NCBI GenBank assembly: GCA_017591395.1
Contig: WEDG01005537.1
Location: 1 to 64,000 of the forward strand
Length of the DNA: 64,000 nucleotides
Origin: Schistocephalus solidus
Lineage: Eukaryota > Platyhelminthes > Cestoda > Diphyllobothriidea > Diphyllobothriidae
Direction: 5' to 3'
Shown here: positions 31,431 to 40,705 of the stretch, piece by piece
Numbering within the stretch: the first letter of the stretch is position 1
How the letters are laid out: each line of letters opens with the position of its first letter
Notes under the pieces: generated by a model
The model's database searches: none
The model's input: the letters and a program-made list of their open reading frames with translations, nothing else
Told to the model about the DNA's origin: nothing
Made by a program: the position numbers and the translations under genes

Positions 31431-31512
31431 GTCGCGATGGCCGAGTGGTTAAGGCGATGGACTAGAAATCCATTGGGAATTTCCCGCGCAGGTTCAAATC
31501 CTGCTCGCGACG
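31431..31512 (+). tRNA. tRNA-Ser-AGA: tRNA-Ser(AGA), right arm
   Basis: Same 82-nucleotide sequence as the left-arm gene, now transcribed rightward, so the two genes point away from each other about 3 kb apart. Cloverleaf: acceptor GTCGCGA/TCGCGAC, A box TGGCCGAGTGG, AGA anticodon, variable arm GGGAATTTCCC, B box GGTTCAAATCC, T stem GCAGG/CCTGC, discriminator G. TTTTT at 31514-31518 is a good Pol III terminator. It decodes UCU and, by wobble after A34 editing, UCC and UCA-type codons as usual for this isoacceptor. Confidence 0.95.
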
Positions 31513-31516
31513 ATTT

Positions 31517-31735
31517 TTAGACGACAGTTGCCGCGCGTACGGATCGCACGTTTTCTGCCATCAGCCTTCGTGTATCTATTTGTCCTTCTCGAACTTTCAA
31601 ATCAAACTGCTTGTCATACGATTTTCCGTTCGGCTTTGCCTTGGCACGGGAAGGGTTTTTAAATCCACCAGACGTAACAGATGCAACTACGCAGAAGATT
31701 ATGCACACACTGGGAAGTACGTTTGAAATTTCCAT
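31517..31735 (-). CDS. Putative small secreted protein, 72 aa
   Basis: Open from ATG 31735 to TAA 31517-31519. MEISNVLPSV is followed by the hydrophobic core CIIFCVVASVTSGG, which looks like a signal peptide. The predicted mature part is about 50 residues, Lys/Arg-rich, without cysteines. Compared with the left copy it lacks one base near the start, which moves the original ATG out of frame but brings the next ATG into frame. It keeps CAG where the left arm has TAG. The stop lies next to the tRNA terminator, on the opposite strand. No relatives recalled; transcription is unknown. It could be a chance frame. Confidence 0.35.
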   Translation of the reverse strand: MEISNVLPSVCIIFCVVASVTSGGFKNPSRAKAKPNGKSYDKQFDLKVREGQIDTRRLMAENVRSVRAATVV

Positions 31736-31804
31736 GAAGACATTGCGAACTTATTACACTTGTAAATAGAAACTTTAGGCAGTGTTTCCGATGACAGGAT
31801 GTTT

Positions 31805-32179
31805 TCAGATATGTTTAATCATCTGTCCTCTACGCGTCACAAACACAGTCTCCTGAACGCAGACACGGATACTAGGTTGACAGAAGGACGAAAATCTGCT
31901 ATCGATGGAAGGAAACTGTTTGTGCCACGAGGATGAGCTGGCAACGGCTGACTCATACTGCAGACAGATATTCTCTTTGGTATTTATCCCATAAGAAGCC
32001 CGCGTCGGATTATCCGGGTCATCCAACGAACAAACCCTAAGAGCAAAGGCTAAAATTATGCCAGCGTATTCATGCCAGGAGATACTCGCGTGATGAGAAG
32101 GCGAGCGTCCACCTGCGAAATTTTTTTCGATAGCGGTGCCAGATGGGGTTGATGCGTTGACAGCTCCGTGGAAGCCCAC
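31805..32179 (-). CDS. Hypothetical 124-aa ORF in right arm
   Basis: Uninterrupted version of the split left-arm frame. Ser-rich middle (SAVASSSSWHKQF) and no domain or signal recognised. The start lies just inward of the CCCTAATAGC element. It has small indels against the left arm (an AAAAAAATTTCG stretch near 32115) that alter the N-terminal half. Coding status is doubtful. Confidence 0.25.
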   Translation of the reverse strand: MGFHGAVNASTPSGTAIEKNFAGGRSPSHHASISWHEYAGIILAFALRVCSLDDPDNPTRASYGINTKENICLQYESAVASSSSWHKQFPSIDSRFSSFCQPSIRVCVQETVFVTRRGQMIKHI

Positions 32180-32229
32180 CCCCCTAGCCCCGTCTACTTC
32201 CCTTCAGTCCAGCTGACCAGAGGAGCTTA

Positions 32230-32560
32230 CCCTAATAGCAATTCATATCAGACGTATATCGCTCGGATATCCACATGTCGAGATACATATGTCCACCGCA
32301 TATCGACTTTGTCCGCTTTTCCGACATATGCCCAATATCGAAATGTCGATATTTGTCGAAATAGACGAAAAAGGGTCGGATACTTTCTACTTAAACCCCC
32401 ATTTAAAACGAATACATATGGAACGCCCATTATTATTCCTTTACCGTGACCGCCAACAACGTAACCATTACTTCCCATCCTATTTAGCTCGCATATACGC
32501 CACTAAAGTCACATTTTCCCATTTTCTCAACGTGTTGTACAAAATGTAAACACACACAGT
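32230..32560 (+). repeat. CCCTAATAGC-started element, right arm copy
   Basis: Mirrors the outer-left copy (27251 leftward). Begins at 32230-32239 and shares about 320 bases with the 431-bp insert, ending near GTACAAAATGTAAACACA, after which the sequences part. The insert may therefore be a shortened derivative of a longer element represented here. Confidence 0.5.
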
Positions 32561-33401
32561 TTGCCGATCGACTTTTCCATTAAATGCGCTCATCTTAATG
32601 AGGTGTAACTGCGATTCTGATCGCGCATTGAGTCCAAAATATCTGGACGGGATACGAGCAGTTTTATCGACCGGGACAGTCAAGTCTTTCAGTGAGAGAA
32701 CGACAGGAATTTTTTATTCACTTCCAGGTTGAACGGTCGTTCGGTCAATGTGTCCGCGTAGGGGGTTCCATTTATGGATATTGAGTAGTATTGTTCAATA
32801 CTCATTTCTCCAAGCCAAGGTATATCCGATCGGTTCTTTTACCTTAAATTGTATCGGTCTCTATTAGACGGATGTGCGGTGTGCATGATTCTTTGACTGT
32901 GCACAATCACCCATGAGCCTTCTCATAGTAAATTCATGAAAATGTTTACTACATTCCAGTTCCTCACATTGGTCAGAATGTCATTTATTCATTTTCTATT
33001 TCAGTTTATTTTGGAGGGTATTTTCCAAAACCTTTGCGTACAGAACTTTTGATTTGTGGTGTTGTAGAGGATTATGCATGTTTTCTGGAAAAACATTTTT
33101 ACAAAAATATTAGTCGCATAATTTAAGTAGTATTGTATTTGTAAAGATTTCATGCGCGATGTTTGTCCGGCCTAATATGAATCTTCCAATTAAATGCCTG
33201 TGATTACACATACCGCGAATGCGGCTGATTTACTCGGAGTTGCTGTCGTGTTACCCTTTGGGGGGTAATGGAATCGAGGCCACCTCTAACCTCAGACGCT
33301 ATGTTCGTTCTACTGTAGAAGTCTATTGGAGATGAAGAGCAACTTATTCGGTATGCAGAGGAGGTTGGCTTGAGAGGACTGCTTGTTTGTGTGGCAGAAC
33401 C

Positions 33402-33916
33402 AATCGTCCATTCGCCAGCGCATGAATATCAGTCCTTGGTTAAACTCATTCTTAAATGAGAATTGTTTCACAATAGACGTTAAGGGAGCTTTTAAAAGGC
33501 ATATCCGATGACTGGTTTAGAAAAAGTTTCAGTGAGTGGAGAATTGAAGGTAAAAGTCTATTCACGTATCTTTGGGTTTGCACTTCTGTACATCAGGCTC
33601 ATAGTCGGAGGTCATTGTGCAAAAAGGTTAGTGGGAATTTCAAATTTCCACATATGGCTTCAATGGTTGGATCGTACAGGGCATCTTTATGCGTAGTGTA
33701 AACGTAATGAATGCAGCCTAAAAGGATGTCAACCTTCTTGTGAGAGAGGGCCGCTCGTGGTTGTGCCTTACTTCCGCAGATATTGTGGACGGCATGAACA
33801 AGCAACTGACGGGCGTTTAATAAATTTTCCGGTAAATCTTTAACACGTTATTAAATGTGTCCAACGATAGGCAGGGATTAAAAACAGATGATTAACTTCT
33901 CTGTCGAATCAAGTCA
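33402..33916. other. Unique sequence, no feature recognised
   Basis: Short open frames (33508-33696 plus, 33599-33805 minus) without domains. Confidence 0.4.
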
Positions 33917-34036
33917 ATGGAGGACTTTGATAAAATCGACGATTCTCAGGAAGAAACAGAAGTACCCCAGCATAGGTTAATCGTGCATTTTCTACCTCGC
34001 AAACTCCGTCAGTTTAGTGGTAAGGTGCTTTATTAA
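33917..34036 (+). CDS. Possible first coding exon of a host gene
   Basis: ATG at 33917 opens an acidic N-terminus (MEDFDKIDDSQEETEV) followed by PQHRLIVHFLPRKLRQFS. After 103 bases comes GTAAGG (34020-34025), a good 5' splice-site sequence. Unspliced, the frame ends at TAA 34034-34036 (39 codons). If spliced, the exon would end in phase 1. No family recognised. It lies outside all LINE and Gypsy pieces. Evidence is only composition and a donor-like site. Confidence 0.25.
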   Translation: MEDFDKIDDSQEETEVPQHRLIVHFLPRKLRQFSGKVLY

Positions 34037-34316
34037 TCCACGTTAACGTATTAATAAAAAAACATGTTAATCAAAACTCCCATGCTCTTAAAATAAACAG
34101 GGGTACAAGAGGAACGGTGAGCTCTGTTTATGTAATATTCTATCTGATTTTCCCATTACGGGTTGGTGATGCTTCTATGATCGTGTATGAACGTAACATG
34201 GAGATAGCAGAATAATATAGGCTCGAATATTCCAACATAAAGATGACGTAATGTATTGTCATAATACTAGCCAAAGTATGTTGCCAGGGTGTAAACGGCA
34301 ATATGCTGATAAAAAT

Positions 34317-34333
34317 ATGCTAACATAATGTTA
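34317..34333. repeat. Near-palindrome in AT-rich repeats
   Basis: GCTAACATAATGTTAGC is palindromic except for the centre. Around it (34260-34430) short strings such as TATGC, ATAATG and CAACAT recur irregularly. GCATAATGTTAGCC also occurs at the insert site in the left arm (about 27415). Confidence 0.4.
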
Positions 34334-34439
34334 GCCTAAATACTTCGACATAATGCTACAACAACTATGCCCGCATTACGTCAGCATGTAGGTGTCAAAT
34401 TTACTCAATAATTATGCCAACATATTGGGATTGACAGGC

Positions 34440-34981
34440 CGGTATTACGATAGCAGTTTACTATAAGCGAAAACCCCAGCCGAGAATTCTAAATTAACGG
34501 TTTTGAGTTTCTGAGGAGAATGCATGTTTGGGGAGAAATTAATATCGTAAAAGGAGGACAGAAGCCGAGGAAAATATGGACGGTTTTTCATTGGTGGGAC
34601 CAGAGTGGTCTGGCGTGTTAACAGCCCAGTCATGGGCCGCAACCCAGCTCCGTCTAGCCCCAGGAAATTGAAGTGTGTAGGCGGAGTTGGTACAAGCGGT
34701 GATTGTGCTTGGAGGTAAGAATGAAGACGACAGTAGTAGATGTGAATATGAAAAACACGCGAGGGGGAAGGCGAGGCAGGAAATATGTACGCTGTGCCAA
34801 TCGATCTTTGTCAGTAAATGAGATAGTTTTGATGAGGTCGAGCAACGATCATTCTTGTTTAAGATATCGGGATGGAAGTGGAGCAGGCTTAGCAATCTGG
34901 ACAGAAAAGTCTTAGAGTGAGAGGATTGCATGAATTTTCGCATTCCCTTGTTGGTTGATGAAGTAAACTAACATCTATTTG
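34440..34981. other. Unassigned; 134-codon minus-strand frame
   Basis: A minus-strand frame over 34539-34943 is Ser/Leu/Phe-rich and has no recognised domain. It may be random or a Gypsy/LTR relic. Confidence 0.3.
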
Positions 34982-35068
34982 GTAAGTATATTAACCAAAT
35001 GCTTGTGATTTGAATTTAAATTGTAGTTTACGGTTCGTTTTGTAAGTTATCTTTTATTTTGCTTTCAG
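34982..35068 (+). other. Possible 87-nt spliceosomal intron
   Basis: Donor G|GTAAGTATA at 34981-34990 and acceptor CTTTTATTTTGCTTTCAG ending at 35068, both close to consensus and with a pyrimidine-rich tract. The length is in the usual range for short flatworm introns. The upstream side has stops in all frames within a few dozen bases, so it would join a non-coding leader. Downstream, a frame with MTSNYALQIWEIY is open for about 35 codons. Suggestive only. Confidence 0.25.
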
Positions 35069-35169
35069 TGCGCGTTTACTTAAGACGAATGACATCCAAC
35101 TATGCACTCCAAATTTGGGAAATTTATGTTTTAGTTTTGTGGTTGTTTCACCACCACCCACGTACTTTT

Positions 35170-35700
35170 CCTCAGGGTTCAGTTTACTGGGAAAAATATG
35201 CCTGAGACATGCGCCGTGTCCAAAGCCTTTTAAAAGCCAATGAAAATAAGATGAACCGTGTGCCTACCCTTGAGAGCTGGGGTCTAACTCTGGAGAGATT
35301 TCCGCAAAGATCTTGTACAGAATATTCATTTCAAGAACCCATTGTGGCAGTTCGATAACGGGTTGTGGACCCCTCGGAAATACACCAGTTTGCTTTTTAT
35401 GATCGTCTTTATGACTTTGCGAAGAATGTCTGTTAAACTTACGGACCTTACTTTATTGTCAACGATGACCGGATTTCGCCTCGGCATAGAGGAGTTAACT
35501 ACGCCAGCTTCCAGTCGCTCGGAAGTGTTTCATGGTGAAATTAACTAAAAAAAGAGCATCAAGAGATGTGCATAAAGTTCAATTTCTTGTTCATTAAGAA
35601 GGTTGTGTTGAAAGTCATCTAACCCTGGAGACTTCTGATTCTTTTCCATTTCATACAGGGTACGTGGCAGAAGAGTGATTTTTGGCTGAAATTTGGGAGT
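35170..35700 (-). pseudogene. LINE group B RT fragment
   Basis: Reading leftward: NQKSPGLDDFQHNLLNEQEI (RT fingers, about 35640), ETLPSDWKLA (about 35530), LTPLCRGEIR, VSLTDILRKVIKTIIKSKLV (about 35440), a SNCHNGF segment and a degraded motif A that reads FIGF then KALDTAHV (about 35230). Frames shift often. There are no motif B or C remains. It directly follows a minus-strand Gypsy piece. Confidence 0.7.
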
Positions 35701-35879
35701 TGGGTGAGGTGATATTTAGAGGTAGCAGACATGAGGAAGAGGGAATATACAAGACGGTGATATAGTAGGTTATGGAGATGAAGGAGCAGGGTTAAGGAAC
35801 GACAGGGGTCTCCCCAACGAATTGTTCTGGACAGCCGCTTTCAGGGCAGTCAACGCTCAAGACCTTTTCATAAGTTCCA

Positions 35880-36785
35880 CGCTGAATTCAAAAATGAAGG
35901 TCCGGATTAAGCGGAGCGGATATCCAACAGGACCAGGGGAAGTGGTTCATCCAGTTGGCTGGATTTTTGTTGCATGCAGGGAGGTCTTCAGCTGGCGGTG
36001 AAACCGCTAGACCGCTCCGGGCTATGGGCTGTTATGCGGTTGCAAAAACAGTCTGAACAGGAAAAGAGACTGGAAGAGCTTAGATTCAAATTAGGTGAGT
36101 CATGATATTAGTGGAGGCATCAAAGGTGACAACCCGAAGTCTGAGGAGCGCTTTGACAATTGCTGAAGCAGCAAAATCAGTCAGAGGGATAGCTTTCGGC
36201 CACTGTGTGCATCGATCCACACAAGTGAGGAGATAGGAACGACCAGTGAAAAGAAGCAGTGGGTATACAATGTCCAGGTGGACGTTGCTTAACCATGCAC
36301 CAGGGCTGAGGAAGGTGCCTATGGGGGGCTGGTTGTGCCGCTGGCTCTTGCACAGTTGACAGCCGAGACAAACCTTCAGGTCCTTCTACATCCCAGGTCA
36401 CACGAAGTGGTCGGAAACCAATTTTTCGGTTGCTCGACTGCCAGGGTGTGAGATGCTGTGAAGGTAGGAGAAACTCTGCAGCGAAGGGATGGTGGCGCAA
36501 GCAGACGATGAAGTGGGATGGAGACGTCGGATAGAATGTTGCCATTGTCAGTGCATGAAGTTGGAGTCCGGAATCATCCTCGTCATAGAACGATCACTCA
36601 CGGCGTTGTTCAGTGGCCATTGTAGCGAGGTCGACCCCAAGAGAAAGTTGAGGGGCCTGGACAGAGTGTCAGCCACCTCATTCCATGACCCATAAATGTG
36701 GCGGGTGTCTGAAGTGAACTGCGAAATGTAGGCCAGTTGGCCGGTATCTATGGGTTTCAGGTTGTCGATTGGAAATGCAAAACGA
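35880..36785 (-). pseudogene. Gypsy RNase H end and integrase remnant
   Basis: Reading leftward: LAYISQFTSDTRHIYGSWNE with VADTLSRPLN (end of RNase H, about 36720-36650), then SHPGSRATEKLVSDHFVWPG (integrase HHCC region, about 36430), KVCLGCQLC, HVHLDI-like VHLDIVYPLLLFTGRSYLLT (first catalytic Asp, about 36280), TQWPKAIPLTDFAASAIVKA and TFDASTNIMTH (second Asp region, about 36100), and FEDLPACNKNPANWMNH (about 35970). Same family as 8850-9560. Multiple frame breaks. Confidence 0.8.
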
Positions 36786-36789
36786 AGGT

Positions 36790-39675
36790 AAGCAGCCTAT
36801 ACCTATGGTACTCGTCCTCTCCAACAGGCGGCCATCTTTAGTGACAACGCTTTCACCTGACAGCCTTATTATTAGTCAGGTGGATCGCTTATGCTAAGAA
36901 GTTTTCACAAGCACGTATGTATATAGGTACTTTGTTAAAATTGTGGAAATGCATTGCATTTTCAAGCATAAATTGTCTGCAGTAATCACTGTTATTTTCG
37001 ACTTACAAACTGGCAGAAAACTTATATTGCAGAGTTCCCTCTGCATAGCCTCCTTTTTAGTTCCATTTTTTCTGTGAAATGTTTTACCCATAAAATTTCC
37101 CATCTGCATGTTTTGCTTAAGAAATATCCTATAATTCGAAAGTAAGTGTAAAATATTACATAAAACAAATTTCCTAGGACAAAAATACCTTAAATATTTC
37201 CGTGAGCCCGGACCTATTCTTTTTGGAATTACCGTTTGTCATTCCCCTTTTGAATTTTGCTACCTTTTTCCTGCTGATTGCTTACTTGCATTCCGCACTG
37301 CATATTTTATGCATCCTAACGTCCTCAAACGGTGTTACTTTTGAGAACCATTAAATTATCGTTGAAATTCAACCTCGAGATCTGCTAAATTGTCGCAAAA
37401 ATCAGTTGTTTGGTTTTCTAAAGTTTTATCAAATTACAGCCTCATTCAAGCAAAAATGAGAACAAAAGTCTCATCTCGTATGAAGTACTCAGCCACTGAA
37501 CTGAAGTGTTGCTTGCCTGCATCTAGTAGCTACAGCAGTGCTTTGCATATACAACCAGTTGTTAAAGCTAAACAGCTCGATATTTCCGCTTTACAAAACT
37601 TTAAAAGACTTCATGCTAAAGTTTGGATCAGTTCTCACTATACATGGGAACTTATTCAACGGTGACATCTCTGCTATTCACTATCAAGAATGTCAGCGTC
37701 TGGACTCTCTCATTCATTTATTTGTCAGTGAAACATTAGACCGATAGAACGAAATAATATTTTTTCTTTAAAAATGTTTCCAGAGAGAAACGACCAACTG
37801 AAGTTGCCGTAGACTTCCTGTAGTCCTGCGGCTTCAACTAAAAATAGCGGAAGCCAAACGCCTTCACTTACATAGCAAAAAATCCGCCCATATGAGTCAC
37901 CGTTTTTTCTCAAATCGAGGTGGACTCCATCTTTACACAACGAGATCACAGTTCTCGTTATCTTCAAGTAGCGAAATGTTTAATTTGTCGGGTTCTTACA
38001 CCGAGGGAGCGAAGAAACAGGTCTCCCCTCTTACATAGGTCATCGGCATCTCAGTCGATTATTCAAAGTCTGGTCATGGTTATGCAAACCACAACAAACC
38101 TGGAAAACAAAGTCCTCTGATGTCCGGTTCAATAACCCCCTTAACGTCGCCTTCCATTTTTCTTTCAACGATTACATTAAGGCTTTCTATCTTGCAAATA
38201 AGAAATTCAAACTCAGTAGCTTTTAACATGTTGTAATCCCCGTTTTTATGTCTACGACTCCGTCTAGAGTGTCAAGACCGACTGCTTCTTTGTTTCAAAG
38301 TATTTTTCCTTGTAGTCATATTGGTGAATTTGTCCAAAAAACTGGGACGATTCCAACTCGTTCTTTTTCCACGCCAGCCACACCGGTCTCAGCTGTTCAA
38401 TTTAATAAGCTTATCAATACCCCGGGTAAGTTAAAGTATGCTCCTAATTCAAGTTCCATAAATAAATGAGTCATTAAAAGTTGGGCCACCTTCTTACTCT
38501 CAGCATCTACTATACATACACAGAATTTCCTTAGCAATTTTCCCAACCCAACAACCTCTCAGGCTTACCAATTAATTAATTCTACCCCTTATGGTAACAG
38601 TTTTCCACAACCATTTGTTCTATTTTTAAATCTTATTCTCCCCCTCCCATATTATGGCAATATTCCTCAAAATCCTATTTTAAGGCCTTCTCCTATTTTC
38701 GCTAACGCAGAAAATAACCTTTCTCTCAATGTATGCCACCCAAATATGCTTCTCTACAAAAATCCTAATGTAGTTAACAGTAACAGTTTAGCAAATTGTA
38801 GACCGCAGCAGTTTTACTTTCCGCCCACACCTTCTTCAAGGCAATGTACTTCCCAAACACCAAGTCTTCCTTTTTTGTAAACACTAATGAGTGCATCCAG
38901 CGTTACAAAAATACGCTCAGTATAGTCTCACTCAACGTGAGATCAGTCGTGAAAAGATGACTGAGCTAAGAACTGTAGTTTTTGAGTTTAACCCAGATAT
39001 TTTGTGCACCACAGAATCTTGGGCTCATGCTCTGAGTTCAGACTCGACGCCCGCTTTAGATAATTTTACTTTATATTGACAAGACCGGTTTTGAAATACG
39101 TGGCGGTGGTAATCTTCTTTACATTAAGTCGTCTCTTGTCCATTCTCTATATGATCTAAGCATTTCTTCGTTTCTTGTTACTTGTTTCTCATCAACCATC
39201 CTACCGCACAATAAAAAACCATAATTTTATGTGTCTATAATCATCCTTGTTGTTCCAGCAATGAAAGCAAACTCTGTGAACTCTTCGACAAAGTTGCAGA
39301 ATCTCCGTTTGATGTCAAAATAATCGAAGGAGATTTTAATTTGCCAGAAATTGACTGGCATGCATATACTTCTCCGTCAAAATTTGAGAACTTGTTGAAC
39401 CCGATTTACTTTTCAAACCTGTCTCAATTTGTCCGCTCAGTGACTAGAAAAAGATAGTATTTTAGATTTTATTTTTACTAATGGTGTCCAACCTTTGTCT
39501 ATGGATTTCCACGAAGACCTTTTTAAAAGTGATCACGCATTAGTTCATTGTTGTTTTCAAGCCTCATCATCTATAAAGCCAGAAATAAAACATACCTATT
39601 ACAAATTTGCTCTTGTTAACAAAGCTTTATGGAATAATTTTACAAGAAGTTTAGATTGGCAGAGTTTATTTTCAT
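36790..39675 (+). pseudogene. LINE group D 5' half: 5' UTR, ORF1, endonuclease
   Basis: 36790-37500 matches the 5' UTR at 13387-14110. ORF1 follows (about 37500-38470) with a degraded RRM-like block (LDR at 37737, AKRLHLHSK at about 37850) and a Ser/Thr/Pro-rich frame at 38248-38469. The endonuclease runs from about 38920: SLNVRSV, DILCTTESWAH (catalytic Glu, about 38995), VKIIEGDFNLPEIDW (catalytic Asp, about 39320), FKSDHALVHC (catalytic His, about 39525) and the linker FTRSLDWQSLFS ending at 39675. RT is missing: at 39678 sequence of a group C RT begins. Confidence 0.75.
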
Positions 39676-39677
39676 AA

Positions 39678-39760
39678 AAATGAGGAGTGAAGTTATTCAG
39701 GGTAGTGTGCTTGGCTCACTCTTATTTTGCCTTTTTGCCGATGATATTCTGTATAGTTCA
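39678..39760 (+). pseudogene. LINE C RT motif B fragment (left part of a split copy)
   Basis: RSEVIQGSVLGSLLFCLFADD corresponds to motif B and the start of the following segment in the copy at 23730-23790. It breaks off near 39750; the same copy resumes at about 40706. Confidence 0.7.
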
Positions 39761-39929
39761 GTATACTTAAATGTAGTAGGCATTGCCTTTGAAGACCCTA
39801 TTAATATAAGAAAATTTTACTGCATTATTGCAGTCGAAATAAACATCATTGCAAAGCAGTGAATAACATATTCAGGTAGAATGAAAATTGTTTTTAACAG
39901 TGGAATCTGGGCACAGGCATGCTGAAGGT

Positions 39930-40705
39930 CGGATGATTTCTATGTCAAATAATAGATATCACCGTTATCTGTATGTATGTGCAAAGCTTTTGTATGATGT
40001 AGCAGTTCCTTCCTGTAAGAATGAACGGTAATTGTCAAGCGAACATAAATACAGTTTATGTTCGAATGTGGCAGTTGTGTCTGCCCATATGACGTCCTCT
40101 GGGAGTTCGATCCAAGCACTGAAAACTCGCAGCGAAAACGAAGGGCGACGAACATCCAGGTTGAATAAGTCTAATAGAAAATATTCCACTTAAAATGCAT
40201 ATGTTACTATAAATTAGCGAGTAACATAGTCACATTGAAAGAAAATGGGTGTTTAACACTGGGATCTAGGCATATTCATCCTGAGGGATCGAAGATAACC
40301 TATATCCCCTTTTTTAGGTATGTGCGAAGCTTTGGTGTGATGTAGCAGTTCCTTCCTGGAAGAATGAACGGTATTTTTCAAACAAATATAAAGCCAGTTT
40401 ATGTTTGAATTTGTCTGTCGTGTCCGCCCGTATAAAGTCCTCTGAGAATCCATTACAAGCACCGACAACTCGCTGCATTTGTTTGCCTTTTGTACTTTTT
40501 TAATAAAGCAGTTGCGGTGCATAGCGTCGTTGATAACGCCCCAGAGAGTGGTCCAATCTATATCCGGATTTCCGGTCCGAATGTTTTGCCAATTTAGTGC
40601 CGATAAGTCATCCCTAATCGCAGAGAAATTTGCGCGCCAGTCCTTTAACCGAACACGAGGAGTCTCTGTTTGCTTGATGTGCGAACAGTATTCCAACAGC
40701 ATGGT
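39930..40705 (-). pseudogene. Antisense LINE B-type fragment: linker plus two RT tails
   Basis: Reading leftward: RLKDWRANFSAIRDDLSALN with DIDWTTLWGVINDAMH and CFIKKVQKAN (endonuclease-RT linker, 40660-40490), then directly a tail with GFSEDFIRADTTDKFKHKL (40440-40380, after a frame change) and SFFQEGTATSHQSFAHT. A second tail follows with DVRRPSFSLRVFSAW, LPEDVIWADTTATFEHKL and SFLQEGTATSYKSFAHT (40160-39960). The RT palm is absent. Two similar C-termini in a row indicate nested or tandem 3' ends. Confidence 0.7.

Larger units (their letters stand above)
30520..33401. repeat. Right arm of long inverted repeat
   Basis: Reverse complement of 26081-29363, lacking the 431-bp insert. Its outer end is GTTTGTGTGGCAGAAC. 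The terminal bases of the two arms agree except for two extra bases in the right arm (GGTTCTGCCACAC versus GGTTGCCACAC). I found no clear target-site duplication just outside. Confidence 0.9.

Noticed and set aside
26081..33401. Autonomous DNA transposon with long terminal inverted repeats
   Set aside because: No transposase-like frame in arms or spacer and no clear target duplication; kept only as one possible explanation.
34539..34943. 134-codon minus-strand ORF as a gene
   Set aside because: Low-complexity Ser/Leu/Phe composition, with no domain or splice support.
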